From the NCBI RefSeq assembly GCF_010183535.1, contig NC_071333.1:19838587-19902586 (forward strand): a DNA stretch of 64,000 bases, in the 5' to 3' direction. Positions within the stretch are counted from its first letter, which is position 1. Each line of letters begins with the position of its first letter. Position numbers and translations under genes: made by a program. The notes beneath the pieces were generated by a model. The model was given only the letters and a program-made list of their open reading frames with translations, did no database searches and was not told the origin of the DNA. Shown in pieces: positions 1 to 11,077 of the stretch. Source of the DNA: Caenorhabditis remanei (lineage: Eukaryota; Nematoda; Chromadorea; Rhabditida; Rhabditidae).

Positions 1-1485
1 TAGTCGAAAGTGCCTATAAACAACTTTCTAGATAGTTTGAAAGCCGTGTCTCCAACGACTTTGCTTGCCAGTCTTTATGTAGGTTACAAGAGTGTGGATG
101 TTATGAAAAAGTTGTTTGAGCAAGCCACTTTTTTAGTTTGAACGGCACGTAGTTGTTTTCTACGTGTATGAAAAAACAACATTCACCTAATAGGACAAGG
201 CATCCCTCAGAGAGAATTCGAATGCTGCGAGTAGTAAGTTTCCGTTACGAAAAACCAATCCAGTGATAAAAATTAAAAGTGCATTTGCACTAATCAGCAG
301 ATGACATTTGAAAATTGCACTTTCAAATAATATAACCACCTGATGACAATCCTACCATGCCCTTTTAAATCTAGCGTAGGTTGCTGAACCTTTTGTATTA
401 GTTTTTCTGGATTAGTTATAATTAAAAGTGCAAAGATAGTTAAAGTACTACGTTGCATCACATTTCGCCATCGGAGAGCCGTGTCCTAGAGAGCAGATGA
501 GTTGAGCCGGTAAAGACACAACCATACAGCTTAACATCGCTTAGCAACACATGGTCAAATTTACAGAAGTACGCCAGCTGGTGGCTTACCCAAGCCCACA
601 AGCTCTGTGAAGTTCCGGATAATCAGTTTTTGTAGCTCCGCTCAGTTTAACAAGATTTCAAGAGTATCGCTTTCCTGGTCCAGTGGTGCTTCTTCTGTAT
701 TTATAAATAATCCATTACCCATCGTTAGAACTACAGTAAATTCAACGAAATCTATTCCATTCATTAACGACTCGTCGAGTCCAGTGCAATCATCGTTAAT
801 TTTGTGCTCTAGTTTGAAAATTTGGGGCTTCTGTAATATATTTCCTTCCAGACGCACAATAAGTTCATTCTAATGAACCTCCCGTGGGATGCTAAATCGC
901 ACAAATCTCAAAAGCTGCGTCTCCTCTTTTTCTTCATTCTTTCGTTTTAGTTTTGTAAGATCAAATTTTTTCGGAAGAAATCCGTACCCGATCTTTCTGC
1001 TTGCGAAAACGCGAAAATTCTGGTATTTTGACAAAAACACTACGGTAGTGTTTTAAATTTTTTTCACAACATACCGTAAATGCTAGAATATATCGGCACC
1101 TGTAATAGAACGGCAACCCATCTATTTTCAGAATGCATAAATATGATCATCCCGGTGTTCTTCTTGGTTCTTTTTAAAATCATGGTGATAAGTGACTTCC
1201 TGATCAGCAAATAGAACGTCCTAAAAAGTTTTTTCGTTTAGTTATTTTTCTCTGGAAGAGAGTTGAAAAGTATAACGGCATGCTGTTATAATACAGTAAT
1301 TATGGTAACTCCCCAATGTTTCTTGATGGTTTCATATTTATCTGTTAGTGATATTAGATTCTTTGCTACCACAACTTCCATGAAAAACCCATTATGTTGC
1401 TCTTTGATCTTAGTAATTACCATTTTCGGAACACGTCACCAATGCTGTCTTCAAATCTGTGGGAGGAGTCGCCATGAAAGTCAAC
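1..1485. other. intergenic, no supported gene
   Basis: AT-rich sequence with no exon chain I can support. A 71-codon minus-strand frame at 642-857 has a protein-like composition, but it lacks a partner exon and a recognisable family. Confidence 0.4.
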
Positions 1486-1489
1486 AAGT

Positions 1490-1573
1490 AAAAAGAGGCG
1501 GAGCTTAATATAAAAACCGCTGAAAGTAGAAAACAGCTAGTGAAAAGGGGCGGAGCCCAGTATAAAAACCGCT
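1490..1573 (+). promoter_or_regulatory. tandemly duplicated GC-box plus TATA promoter module
   Basis: Two copies about 52 bp apart share a ggcggagc core followed by a TATA box and ataaaaaccgct (1490-1521 and 1542-1573). The second TATA (about 1560-1569) lies about 45 bp upstream of the ATG at 1613, as expected for a core promoter with a short 5'UTR. The duplication is directly visible. Whether both copies initiate transcription is inference. Confidence 0.55.
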
Positions 1574-1612
1574 AGCCAGCTCTCAATCTCTCATTCTTCC
1601 TCCCCTTCCACC

Positions 1613-2064
1613 ATGGCTGCCCACCGATTGGTCGAGCTGCTCGTTTGCCTCGCTTTGGTCACCCCATCGATGGCAGTCTACCCATCACAAAATCCAAGAC
1701 TGACCTGTCACTTCTACTCCATGTTTGTCAATGACTTCGACCGCACTGAAAACAACCGCGTTTGCACCGCATATTTCCACGTGCCAACCAAAACCTTCAA
1801 GTTTGAAGGAACTTGGAGAGATCCAAAGAAAATCAGCCCGAGCTACAACTTCACTTCCGGACAAGATTGTCAAATCAAGGTGAATTACTAATCAATTAAA
1901 GTGATAGCTCTCTAAATAGTTATTTTTAGATGATGGACGGCGAGGAGATCTATGAGTGCTTCTGCTTCACACCACTCTGCAACACACCATACAGTGTCGA
2001 TGATTTTGTCGCAAGAGGATACACTTTGAGACCAACCTACACCCGCTCATCCTCGTCCAACTGA
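1613..2064 (+). CDS. small secreted six-cysteine protein (two exons)
   Basis: Exons 1613-1879 and 1930-2064 are joined by a 50-bp phase-0 intron (gtgaat...tttttag), giving 133 residues. Residues 1-21 form a signal peptide (hydrophobic LLVCLALVTPSMA), so the product is probably secreted. The mature part has six cysteines and ends its core with C-x-C-x4-C-N, like the last strand of Ly6/three-finger or nematode ET-type modules. That resemblance is only in spacing and I do not assign a family. The gene at 28135-28537 has the same six cysteines and an intron at the same place, so the two are paralogues. A duplicated TATA module lies directly upstream. The function is unknown. Confidence 0.75.
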
Positions 2065-4325
2065 TTGGTGCCGTCTTGGCAAACTCATTTTTCAATTCGT
2101 GAAATCTACTTCATTTCCCTGAACCTCTGTTTCCCTTTCTTACCTCTAATCCATCAGGTTCTGAAATGAATTGTTGTTAAATATACTGTATTTGGGTCTT
2201 TCGAAATTTCAGGAGAAAAATAATCATTTGGTTACAAATTATTCAGATTTGTAGCTCAAATCTCAAATGGTGCGCTGGGGAGGGAGAGGGAATATGGATG
2301 GGCGGAGTCTCTTAATCCCGCTAGCTATGTCACGTGCGTTGGTTGACATCTGAATCTAAAGGAACAAAAAAACTTCCTCCTTATTTTTGCAATGTATCTC
2401 GAATTCAAAAATAGATAACATCATTTTGTCCATATAAGAGGTGAAAAATCAGAATCAATTTCCGCAGCATTCAAAGCAATTTCCGGCGCATAAATGTATC
2501 CAACTCAAAAAGTCACAAGTCAGAAAATATGAATCACATGACACTTTTTGCAAAATTTCTGAACTACAAACGGAAAAAGAGAAACTAAAGAACTTCGACT
2601 TACATTCAAGAGGATGTGTTTATAATCGGTAGTTAGGCTTGAGAAACTCATTGAAATAAAAAAACTAATTTTCACTGTGGAATTTGTTGTTAGGTAATAA
2701 AAATTGAAATTTTTGACAAAGTCAACAAAAACGAAATTTACGCTTATTTTGGTTGTAGTGTTTTCTTTTTTAGGTGATAGGCGCTCTTACGGATGTTGTT
2801 TGACGTAGAATACACCACAAAATGTATCCAATGTTTTCAAATGTGCACTTTGGATTCAAATTGAGTTCACTCGAGTGAACAGAAAACAATTTCCGTTTTA
2901 TTTAAAGCAATTTTCGCCGTGTGGAAGTTTTCCTTTTTGAGAAAAGTCACATTCTGTTAGACAGACATCATTTCTCCATAAATCCGTTGCAGAAGTTTTT
3001 GGAATTAAGTAAGAAAGTGTTTATAAATGTTTCAAATTTTAATAACGGTGCACCTTGCAAGAGTGGCGGAAAAAATATTAGGTCAACACACCTTTTGTTT
3101 TCTATACCAGAGCTTAAACACCAAGCGGAATTCAGTCGACGTTAGAAAACACTTCCGCTTATCTTGGATTAAAAATCATTTCACATCGTTTTGTGGCAAA
3201 TGTAAGCTATAAATCGAAAGCAATTTCCGTTCAACTGAATACGATTTCCTGGCTAACGGTGTATTTTCATTTCAGAAGAGTCACATGGTTCAGAATATCT
3301 GTGTGCCATGAAATCAATTCCAGAATCCCTAAAAAATGAAAACCAAAAAACACTAACAAGAAGAGTTTTTACGAATACCTTTATTTCTATAAAGATAGTA
3401 TAAAGATAATTTCTATAAAGATAATTTCTGTAAAGATAGTTTCTATAAAGATATTTCTATAAAGATAGTATGACCTAAAAAAAGAGAATTTGAAGAAGTG
3501 GATTGAAATGGAATTCAAGTTTCACATTAGAAAATTCAAGGAATCAGAAATGTAAGATCTCGGAAGGTTTCACAAAAGACGCATTCATTCGGTTTAGAAC
3601 AATAGTAAAAGATAACAAGTAAAAGTGATGACCTGAAGATGTTATAAAACGGGAAAAATCTGAAACGGGGCTGGATAAAGCAAAGATGTAGAAAGGAAGC
3701 ATAGCGTAGGATATAACTTGTAAAACGATTACGAAATATAAAAAAAGAATAAAATGACTAGTGACAGCGGATAACGGATAAGATATGGTCTTATTGTTTA
3801 CGTTTCATCATTTGTCTCAGTGTTTAGTCACAAGCAATAAACAAAATTAAAATGTTGTTGTGGTCCGTACCAATCACCTTCTGTCTTCTTCGCTAATGGG
3901 GTATGTCACTTTATGAGAAACCACCGGTAAGAAAATAGGCGACACTCGTAGAAATCCTTTCATTATCCGCTACTCTCTCACGCACAAGAAAATGAGACGT
4001 ATCCGGTGAACAGGATTAAAGGACTCTGCAGGAATAGGATTAAAGCACACGCTACAAACAGGGCCAGGTTGTTGTGATGGTCCGTCTTTTGCAAATGCCC
4101 CTCCCCCTTTAAATTAAGGACGCGATTGTCGCATGGCTAAGAAATGGCAGGTGGAATCCAAAAGAGGATTTCAATAAACAAGCACTACCTGGCACTATTG
4201 TTGGGATCAATAAGAATTGCTCACTGAAATTTGTTTTCGGAACGATACTCGAAGATTGAAATTCAGTGAAGCATGGCTTGTTTTCAAAAACAAGTCATGA
4301 AACATTGAGAGAGTGGAGGTTCAAG
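2065..4325. other. intergenic with degenerate short repeats
   Basis: No gene is supported. A motif gcaatttccg followed within tens of bases by gtcaca recurs near 2465-2515, 2880-2950 and 3220-3280. A short tandem repeat follows at 3383-3470. The small frames here are not conserved in any recognisable way. Confidence 0.4.
3383..3470. repeat. short tandem repeat, about 18-bp unit
   Basis: Five or so imperfect copies of a unit based on tttctataaagata with small indels. It is a simple direct tandem repeat with no coding potential. Confidence 0.8.
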
Positions 4326-4333
4326 AAAATGGG

Positions 4334-5200
4334 TATAAAAGAGGACGAGATGGTCAAATATTACACAAAATTATGAGACAGCTTACTGAATAGCCATCGA
4401 AATTTTTTATTACTGATTCTTGCTGAATTCTAGTTGTTTCATTGTTAAAGTTTGTTTTATTGGTAAGTTATTTTTGAACGCCTAGCTAAAATATTTCCAA
4501 GTTTATCAAATTGTAGCATTCCAATCATATTTCTTTATATTTTTCAGGTTTTTAATGGCTTGCCGCTCTGTTTTGGATTTCGTATCCGGACACGCCTTGA
4601 TGACGAAATGAAGAAGAGGCTAGATTCAATCAGCCATAATTTTAATAATTTCCATTCGATATAACTGATTTGGTAAGAAATATTTCAAATTCTTAAAATT
4701 TAATTCTCGAATATGATTTTAATCAGAATAATATGAAATCAAGTGAAAAAAAACCAGTTATTTTACAGAACCTCCTCCGCAACGCCTACGAGAAAAGGAA
4801 ATATCTCATTGAGATTTTTCTGTCTGTGTGTCTCCAGAATCCGGATGCCCAAGTTTACTTACTAGTTAGTCTGCTCTATCTGATTTCTTACAAGGGTAGT
4901 TCTCGAAGTGTCCTCTTTCAAACGACTCAAAAATTTGGCCCCTGATACTTTCGAGTCCGTAGATTCCGAATCTGAAATGAAATTCTGCTAAATCCTTCTG
5001 TGAACCGAGTTATGAGCGGTCAAACTTTTCTTATGATTAATCATTTTGTTAGAATTTAGGGGTGATCCTGCAGAAAGATTGTACATTGTGTATCTTTTAT
5101 TATATTGTAATTGTTTTTGAGTTCAATGTTTATTTTAAATGAATGAATTTATATTACATCCGTATTAATTGTATTATTTAAAATATGTTTTATCAATAAA
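4334..5200 (+). other. possible small transcription unit (TATA to polyA signal)
   Basis: A TATA box (tataaaa, 4334-4340) is followed by plausible splice signals near 4463-4548 and 4671-4727, and by an AATAAA at 5195-5200. The only frame of note is 4733-4945 (70 codons, starting MKSSEKKP). Its 3' half overlaps sequence that is repeated, diverged, near 11600-11740, so coding status is doubtful. A noncoding transcript or a decayed gene is equally possible. Confidence 0.25.
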
Positions 5201-5449
5201 CATTGTATTGATCGAATCCTCTTTGAAAAAAAACTGAAAGACAAGTGAAATCGTTTAAAGCAGTTGGTGAGAGTTGAGCTTACCATACTTCATACATCAA
5301 GCTAAATTGTTTGGACATTGTAGTTGTAAACCTTTTCTAATAGAACCATTACTTTTTAGAAAGGCACTTAGTGCATACGTTCAAGAAATTCACTGCACAT
5401 TAACTGAATTTCATTTTTTATGTAGTCGTAGCTCCAATACACATTTATA

Positions 5450-5750
5450 CAGTGAAGCTCAAAAGGTTTCCAACTTTGGTTGTTTTCCGTGGACAATAAC
5501 TAACTTTGACAGTGTATTTTGGTGTCACCTGGTTGTCCCACAAATTTTATTTTGCATGGGTAGGACAGAGCGAAAATAGCACAACATTTGACCTTTTTTA
5601 GGGACACTACCATGGAAGTTAAAAATATAAATCATTTCTCCCTGAAACCGAGTAATTTTAGTGCATCTTAGCAGAATTTTGGTGATTTCATTTTGACAAC
5701 TTGTAACTTTCAAGATGTAACTACGAAAAAATGGTCAACTACAAAAATTA
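5450..5750. repeat. MITE copy, ctcaaaaggt/aactttg family
   Basis: It begins right after a TA dinucleotide (5448-5449) with cagtgaagctcaaaaggt and contains the gttgtcccacaa...gaccttttt core seen in the foldback copies at 13.9, 50.4 and 60.7 kb. The right end is not well defined. Confidence 0.5.
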
Positions 5751-6242
5751 TGTTAGACTCGGTCAAGTGATTTGCGAGCGGTCCGCAAATAATACTCATA
5801 GGAACAGGTGAGAGCGAATCATTAATCATAATTGTAAAAAAGTCGGTATGTGTTCTCATAGTCCTTCTCTACTGCAGACATTTACTTGACAGCCATCTGT
5901 CACTTATCTTCCTGGGAAATCGAATAGATGATGACGAGAAGACTACACCACGAGTGGTAATGACGTCAGACTGGTAGAACACAGCCAGTTGTTCCTTTTG
6001 CCAAGCAGTCCACTCTTTCCCATGGCCTTTCTTTAGACAACAAGAAATAGATAGACACTGTCCTATTGTTTCATTGCTAACACAAACCACCTGTTCACAT
6101 ATCTCCATGGTGAATCAATTTTTTGTTGTTCGCTATTAGACCAACAGATGGCAGCTTTGTTTCTAGACCCCTCTCACTGTCTCCCAGTCTTATTACCTCA
6201 TTTTCTTGGCTCACATCAGTCGTCCACTATCTCTCCGTACTG
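5751..6242. other. intergenic, nothing supported
   Basis: A 79-codon minus-strand frame is present (5869-6108) without a recognisable family or splice partners. Confidence 0.35.
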
Positions 6243-6249
6243 TATAAAG
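6243..6249 (+). promoter_or_regulatory. TATA box upstream of micropeptide candidate
   Basis: tataaag lies 50 bp upstream of the ATG at 6299. Confidence 0.4.
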
Positions 6250-6298
6250 ACTCATCTATTTTCTCTTTTTTGGTCATCTTTAAAATATCCCTATAACC

Positions 6299-6418
6299 AT
6301 GATTAATCTTGTGCTTATATTCCCAATTTGCTCACTAAGTTTACAAATTAGTGTTTTTTTCAGTGCTGAAGTGAAGCAGATCGAGAGGAAATCAACTGTC
6401 GTGAAGAACGAGGAGTGA
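6299..6418 (+). CDS. candidate micropeptide with signal-like N terminus (39 aa)
   Basis: A 39-codon frame starts MINLVLIFPICSL, a hydrophobic stretch typical of a signal peptide or membrane anchor. It ends in a charged tail (KQIERKSTVVKNEE). A TATA box sits 50 bp upstream and an AATAAA lies at about 6440, just before the 133-bp satellite begins. An internal tttttttcag could instead be a splice acceptor, which would alter the frame. No family is recognised, and chance is a real alternative for an ORF this short. Confidence 0.3.
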   Translation: MINLVLIFPICSLSLQISVFFSAEVKQIERKSTVVKNEE

Positions 6419-6454
6419 TCGAGTGCGAGATGCGGTGTGCAATAAAGCAGGAAG

Positions 6455-9400
6455 GTGATGGGTTGGGTCCTGCTTGTCGAAGGCTGTTCACTTTAGAATT
6501 GATTATCAGTATATAGTTTGTTAGGGACGTTCAGTCAAGATGGGTCATTTGGCGGAAAGTGGTGGGTTGGATCCTTCGGGATTTACCATAGCTCATGTTG
6601 AATGCTTGTCGAAGGCTGTTCACTTTTAGAATTGATTATCAGTTTATAGTTTGTTAGGGACGTTCAGTCAAGATGAGTCATTTAGCGGAAAGTGGTGGGT
6701 TGGATCCTTCGGGATTTACCATAGCTCATGTTGAATGCTTGTCAAAGGCTGTTCACTTTTAGAATTGATTATCAGTATATAGTTTGTTAGGGACGTTCAG
6801 TCAAGATGAGTCATTTGGCGGAAAGTGGTGGGTTGGATCCTTCGGGATTTACCATAGCTCATGTTGAATGCTTGTCGAAGGCTGTTCACTTTTAGAATTG
6901 ATTATCAGTTTATAGTTTGTTAGGGACGTTCAGTCAAGATGAGTCATTTAGCGGAAAGTGGTGGGTTGGATCCTTCGGGATTTACCATAGCTCATGTTGA
7001 ATGCTTGTCGAAGGCTGTTCACTTTTAGAATTGATTATCAGTTTATAGTTTGTTAGGAACGCTCAGTCAAGATGAGTCATTTGGCGGAAAATGGTGGGTT
7101 GGATCCTTCGGGATTTACCATAGCTCATGTTGAATGCTTGTCGAAGGCTGTTCACTTTTAGAATTGATTATCAGTTTATAGTTTGTTAGGGACGTTCAGT
7201 CAAGATGAGTCATTTAGCGGAAAGTGGTGGGTTGGATCCTTCGGGATTTACTATAGCTCATGTTGAATGCTTGTCGAAGGCTGTTCACTTTTAGAATTGA
7301 TTCTCAGTATATAGTTTGTTAGGGACGTTCAGTCAAGATGAGTCATTTAGCGGAAAGTGGTGGGTTGGATCCTTCGGGATTTACTATAGCTCATGTTGAA
7401 TGCTTGTCGAAGGCTGTTCACTTTTAGAATTGATTCTCAGTATATAGTTTGTTAGGGACGTTCAGTCAAGATGAGTCATTTGGCGGAAAGTGGTGGGTTG
7501 GATCCTTCGGGATTTACCATAGCTCATGTTGAATGCTTGTCGAAGGCTGTTCACTTTTAGAATTGATTATCAGTATATAGTGTGTTAGGAACGCTCAGTC
7601 AAGATGAGTCATTTAGCGGAAAGTGGTGGGTTGGATCCTTCGGGATTTACCATAGCTCATGTTGAATGCTTGTCGAAGGCTGTTCACTTTTAGAATTGAT
7701 TATCAGTATATAGTTTGTTAGGAACGCTCAGTCAAGATGAGTCATTTGGCGGAAAATGGTGGGTTGGATCCTTCGGGATTTACTATAGCTCATGTTGAAT
7801 GCTTGTCGAAGGCTGTTCACTTTTAGAATTGATTATCAGTATATAGTGTGTTAGGGATGCTTGTCAAAGGCTGTTCACTTTTAGAATTGATTATCAGTAT
7901 ATAGTTTGTTAGGAACGCTCAGTCAAGATGAGTCATTTAGCGGAAAGTGGTGGGTTGGATCCTTCGGGATTTACCATAGCTCATGTTGAATGCTTGTCGA
8001 AGGCTGTTCACTTTTAGAATTGATTATCAGTTTATAGTTTGTTAGGGACGTTCAGTCAAGATGAGTCATTTGGCGGAAAGTGGTGGGTTGGATCCTTCGG
8101 GATTTACCATAGCTCATGTTGAATGCTTGTCGAAGGCTGTTCACTTTCAGAATTGATTATCAGTATATAGTGTGTTAGGGATGCTTGTCAAAGGCTGTTC
8201 ACTTTTAGAATTGATTATCAGTATATAGTTTGTTAGGAACGCTCAGTCAAGATGAGTCATTTGGCGGAAAGTGGTGGGTTGGATCCTTCGGGATTTACTA
8301 TAGCTCATGTTGAATGCTTGTCGAAGGCTGTTCACTTTTAGAATTGATTATCAGTATATAGTGTGTTAGGGATGCTTGTCAAAGGCTGTTCACTTTTAGA
8401 ATTGATTATCAGTATATAGTTTGTTAGGAACGCTCAGTCAAGATGAGTCATTTAGCGGAAAGTGGTGGGTTGGATCCTTCGGGATTTACCATAGCTCATG
8501 TTGAATGCTTGTCGAAGGCTGTTCACTTTTAGAATTGATTATCAGTTTATAGTTTGTTAGGGACGTTCAGTCAAGATGAGTCATTTGGCGGAAAGTGGTG
8601 GGTTGGATCCTTCGGGATTTACCATAGCTCATGTTGAATGCTTGTCGAAGGCTGTTCACTTTTAGAATTGATTATCAGTTTATAGTTTGTTAGGGACGTT
8701 CAGTCAAGATGAGTCATTTGGCGGAAAGTGGTGGGTTGGATCCTTCGGGATTTACCATAGCTCATGTTGAATGCTTGTCGAAGGCTGTTCACTTTTAGAA
8801 TTGATTATCAGTATATAGTTTGTTAGGGACGTTCAGTCAAGATGAGTCATTTGGCGGAAAGTGGTGGGTTGGATCCTTCGGGATTTACCATAGCTCATGT
8901 TGAATGCTTGTCGAAGGCTGTTCACTATTAGAATTGATTATCAGTTTATAGTTTGTTAGGGACGTTCAGTCAAGATGAGTCATTTGGCGGAAAGTGGTGG
9001 GTTGGATCCTTCGGGATTTACCATAGCTCATGTTGAATGCTTGTCGAAGGCTGTTCACTATTAGAATTGATTATCAGTTTATAGTTTGTTAGGGACGTTC
9101 AGTCAAGATGAGTCATTTGGCGGAAAGTGGTGGGTTGGATCCTTCGGGATTTACCATAGCTCATGTTGAATGCATGTCGAAGGCTGTTCACTTTTAGAAT
9201 TGATTATCAGTATATAGTTTGTTAGGGACGTTCAGTCAAGATGAGTCATTTAGCGGAAAGTGGTGGGTTGGATCCTTCGGGATTTACCATAGCTCATGTT
9301 GAATGCTTGTCGAAGGCTGTTCACTTTTAGAATTGATTATCAGTTTATAGTTTGTTAGGGACGTTCAGTCAAGATGAGTCATTTGGCGGAAAGTGGTGGG

Positions 9401-9608
9401 TTGGATCCTTCGGGATTTACCATAGCTCATGTTGAATGCTTGTCGAAGGCTGTTCACTATTAGAATTGATTATCAGTTTATAGTTTGTTAGGGACGTTCA
9501 GTCAAGATGAGTCATTTGCCGGAAAGTGGTGGGTTGGATCCTTCGGGATTTACCATAGCTCATGTTGAATGCTTGTCGAAGGCTGTTCACTTTTAGAATT
9601 GATTCTCA
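6455..9608. repeat. 133-bp satellite array, about 23 copies
   Basis: Direct tandem repeats with a 133-bp period; the GGATCC site recurs at 6702, 6835 and 6968 and onward. Three truncated 66-bp units interrupt the array near 7857, 8172 and 8370 and form a higher-order pattern. Each unit contains TGAGTCAT (an AP-1 core) and, overlapping it, a 29-codon ORF starting ATGAGTCAT. Copies differ by only a few substitutions, so the array was recently amplified or homogenised. The right edge passes directly into a gag-like coding remnant. Confidence 0.95.
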
Positions 9609-9858
9609 GCAAATAGGTTGTTGCTTCAATGACCCAGATTACAAGGACAGAAAGAAGAAGCTGAAGAAGGATAGTCTCTGCATCAAATGCCTGCTTCCAC
9701 ACGAGGAAGACATCCCATGCACTTCCAACAAGAAGTGCCATCATTGCCGGAAGAAGACTCATCACAGCTCGATGTGTCCGGAAGACATCGAGATCAAGTG
9801 GGAAGAATCAGATGGACAATCAAACATCTTCTCCGTGCATCAACTCAAATTATGGTGA
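9562..9858 (+). pseudogene. BEL/Pao-type retrotransposon gag zinc-knuckle remnant
   Basis: The frame encodes closely spaced zinc-knuckle cysteines and histidines: CIKCLLPHEEDIPC followed by CHHCRKKTHHSSMC, preceded by GCCFNDPDYKDRKKK. This C-x2-C...H...C arrangement with a basic spacer is characteristic of gag C termini of nematode BEL/Pao (Cer-type) LTR retrotransposons. Only this piece is recognisable; no protease, reverse transcriptase or LTR is visible nearby. The first 14 codons come from the last satellite unit, so the N terminus is a junction and not a natural start. Confidence 0.6.
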
Positions 9859-9929
9859 TTCGAATGTTCCAGAAAACCACTCCCAGAATGCGGAGAAACT
9901 ATTCTCGAGCCTACGGAACCTGCTCGTAA

Positions 9930-10600
9930 TTTGGGTGGATACTTGATGGCTTGGGTGTCTTTCACCCAACTCGCTCGTATTCTGTGGCCAAGAAGAAAAA
10001 CAGGACTAGATGGGTTGGGTTTTCACTTGCATCCAACCTATCACTAGTACATAAGATCAAACAAGCTTTATTAAACATAAATTTTTTGGAAATTTCAAGC
10101 TCGTCCATTTTTTAATAAGCAGGTGTCAAAATCTGACCGGGGAAGCATTAAATGACAGAACTGACCGTTTTGAGGTATTGAAAATTATTTTTGTACTTTT
10201 TTGTACTTTATGTACTTTTTCTAAATTTCACCGTTATGTAAGAAGTGTGCCACTCTAATAGTAACAGAGAATAAGCCTTCCTTATTTTAGCATTGTCCTG
10301 AAGGTAATTTGCTATTTAAAAAAGAACTCTAGGTGCGCCAGACAGGGAAGTTGGGAATTGAGAAACACAGCAATCCTTATTCTAGCACCAACTTCTTCGA
10401 GGCTTCTGAAGAAAATCAGTAATAAACAACAAAAGCGTTATTTTTATTTATTCGCAATGCAATATTGAAGTAAACGGACAAAAACAACAACAGACTCACA
10501 TAATTTCTTAGAATTAGCAGTGAAGCTTTGGTCTGAGTTCGATGGGTATGCCAGGGCTTAGAAGAAATTCGAAGAACATTTCGTAAGCTCTTGGACTAAA
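9930..10600. other. intergenic, nothing supported
   Basis: AT-rich sequence. The first 100 bp may be further decayed retroelement sequence. Confidence 0.35.
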
Positions 10601-10839
10601 AAACTGGTATGCCACATTGCACCACAGTCGTTTCTCTTTTCACATCTCACCCAGTTCAACGTTGTTCACGATCATAAACGTATTTAGAGGATGACGAAGC
10701 TGAAAGTTTCTTTTTTTTAATTTATTCTGGTGGAAGAGTTTTATAGCCTATCTCTACTATTTCTGCTCACCTTTATGCGAATGAGAAGATCGTTATCTGA
10801 CTCGTCGTCTTTAAGAAATTTGAAATAATGTCCGTAGTC
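10516..10839 (-). pseudogene. three-exon gene fragment, unknown family
   Basis: Minus-strand exon-like blocks at 10771-10839 (DYGHYFKFLKDDESDNDLL...), 10651-10699 (LRHPLNTFMIVNNVEL) and from 10603 downward (FFSPRAYEMFFEFLLSPG...). They are bounded by good gtgag donors and tttcag acceptors. The first two join in phase. The second and third do not, unless a poor donor is used, so this looks like a damaged gene or an incomplete model. A stop follows ...RPKLHC. No homology is recognised. Confidence 0.3.
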
Positions 10840-10876
10840 CTTAAATATTTATGTTGATATGATAATTGAAAGTTGC

Positions 10877-11077
10877 TTAGCTAATCGTTTCGAGGACCGT
10901 GGCAGATTTGCATTGCTTCCCTACTCCTCGCCACTCGCAGCGCAGGTTGACGCAGTAAGAAACATCAAAGAGTACGTGTTGAAAAGATGGAACGGCGGCA
11001 GATTGGAGTGAAATAGTAAGAAGCAACATCAGCAATAGACCTACCACCATCACACTCTGGCCTTGTATTATGGACAT
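10877..11077 (-). CDS. putative small secreted protein (66 aa)
   Basis: The frame starts MSIIQGQSVMVV with a strong hydrophobic run (GLLLMLLLTISLQSAA), a convincing signal peptide. A short mature region follows with three cysteines (YC...RC...QC). It lies upstream of, and on the same strand as, the exon-like blocks at 10.5-10.8 kb and may be their first exon, but no donor that restores phase was found. The family is unknown. Confidence 0.3.
   Translation of the reverse strand: MSIIQGQSVMVVGLLLMLLLTISLQSAAVPSFQHVLFDVSYCVNLRCEWRGVGKQCKSATVLETIS

Noticed and set aside
642..857. Minus-strand 71-codon frame with protein-like composition
   Set aside because: No splice partners, promoter or recognisable family; a single frame of this length can occur by chance.
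6455..9608. CRISPR-like array
   Set aside because: The repeats are contiguous 133-bp satellite units with no unique spacers, in a eukaryotic context.
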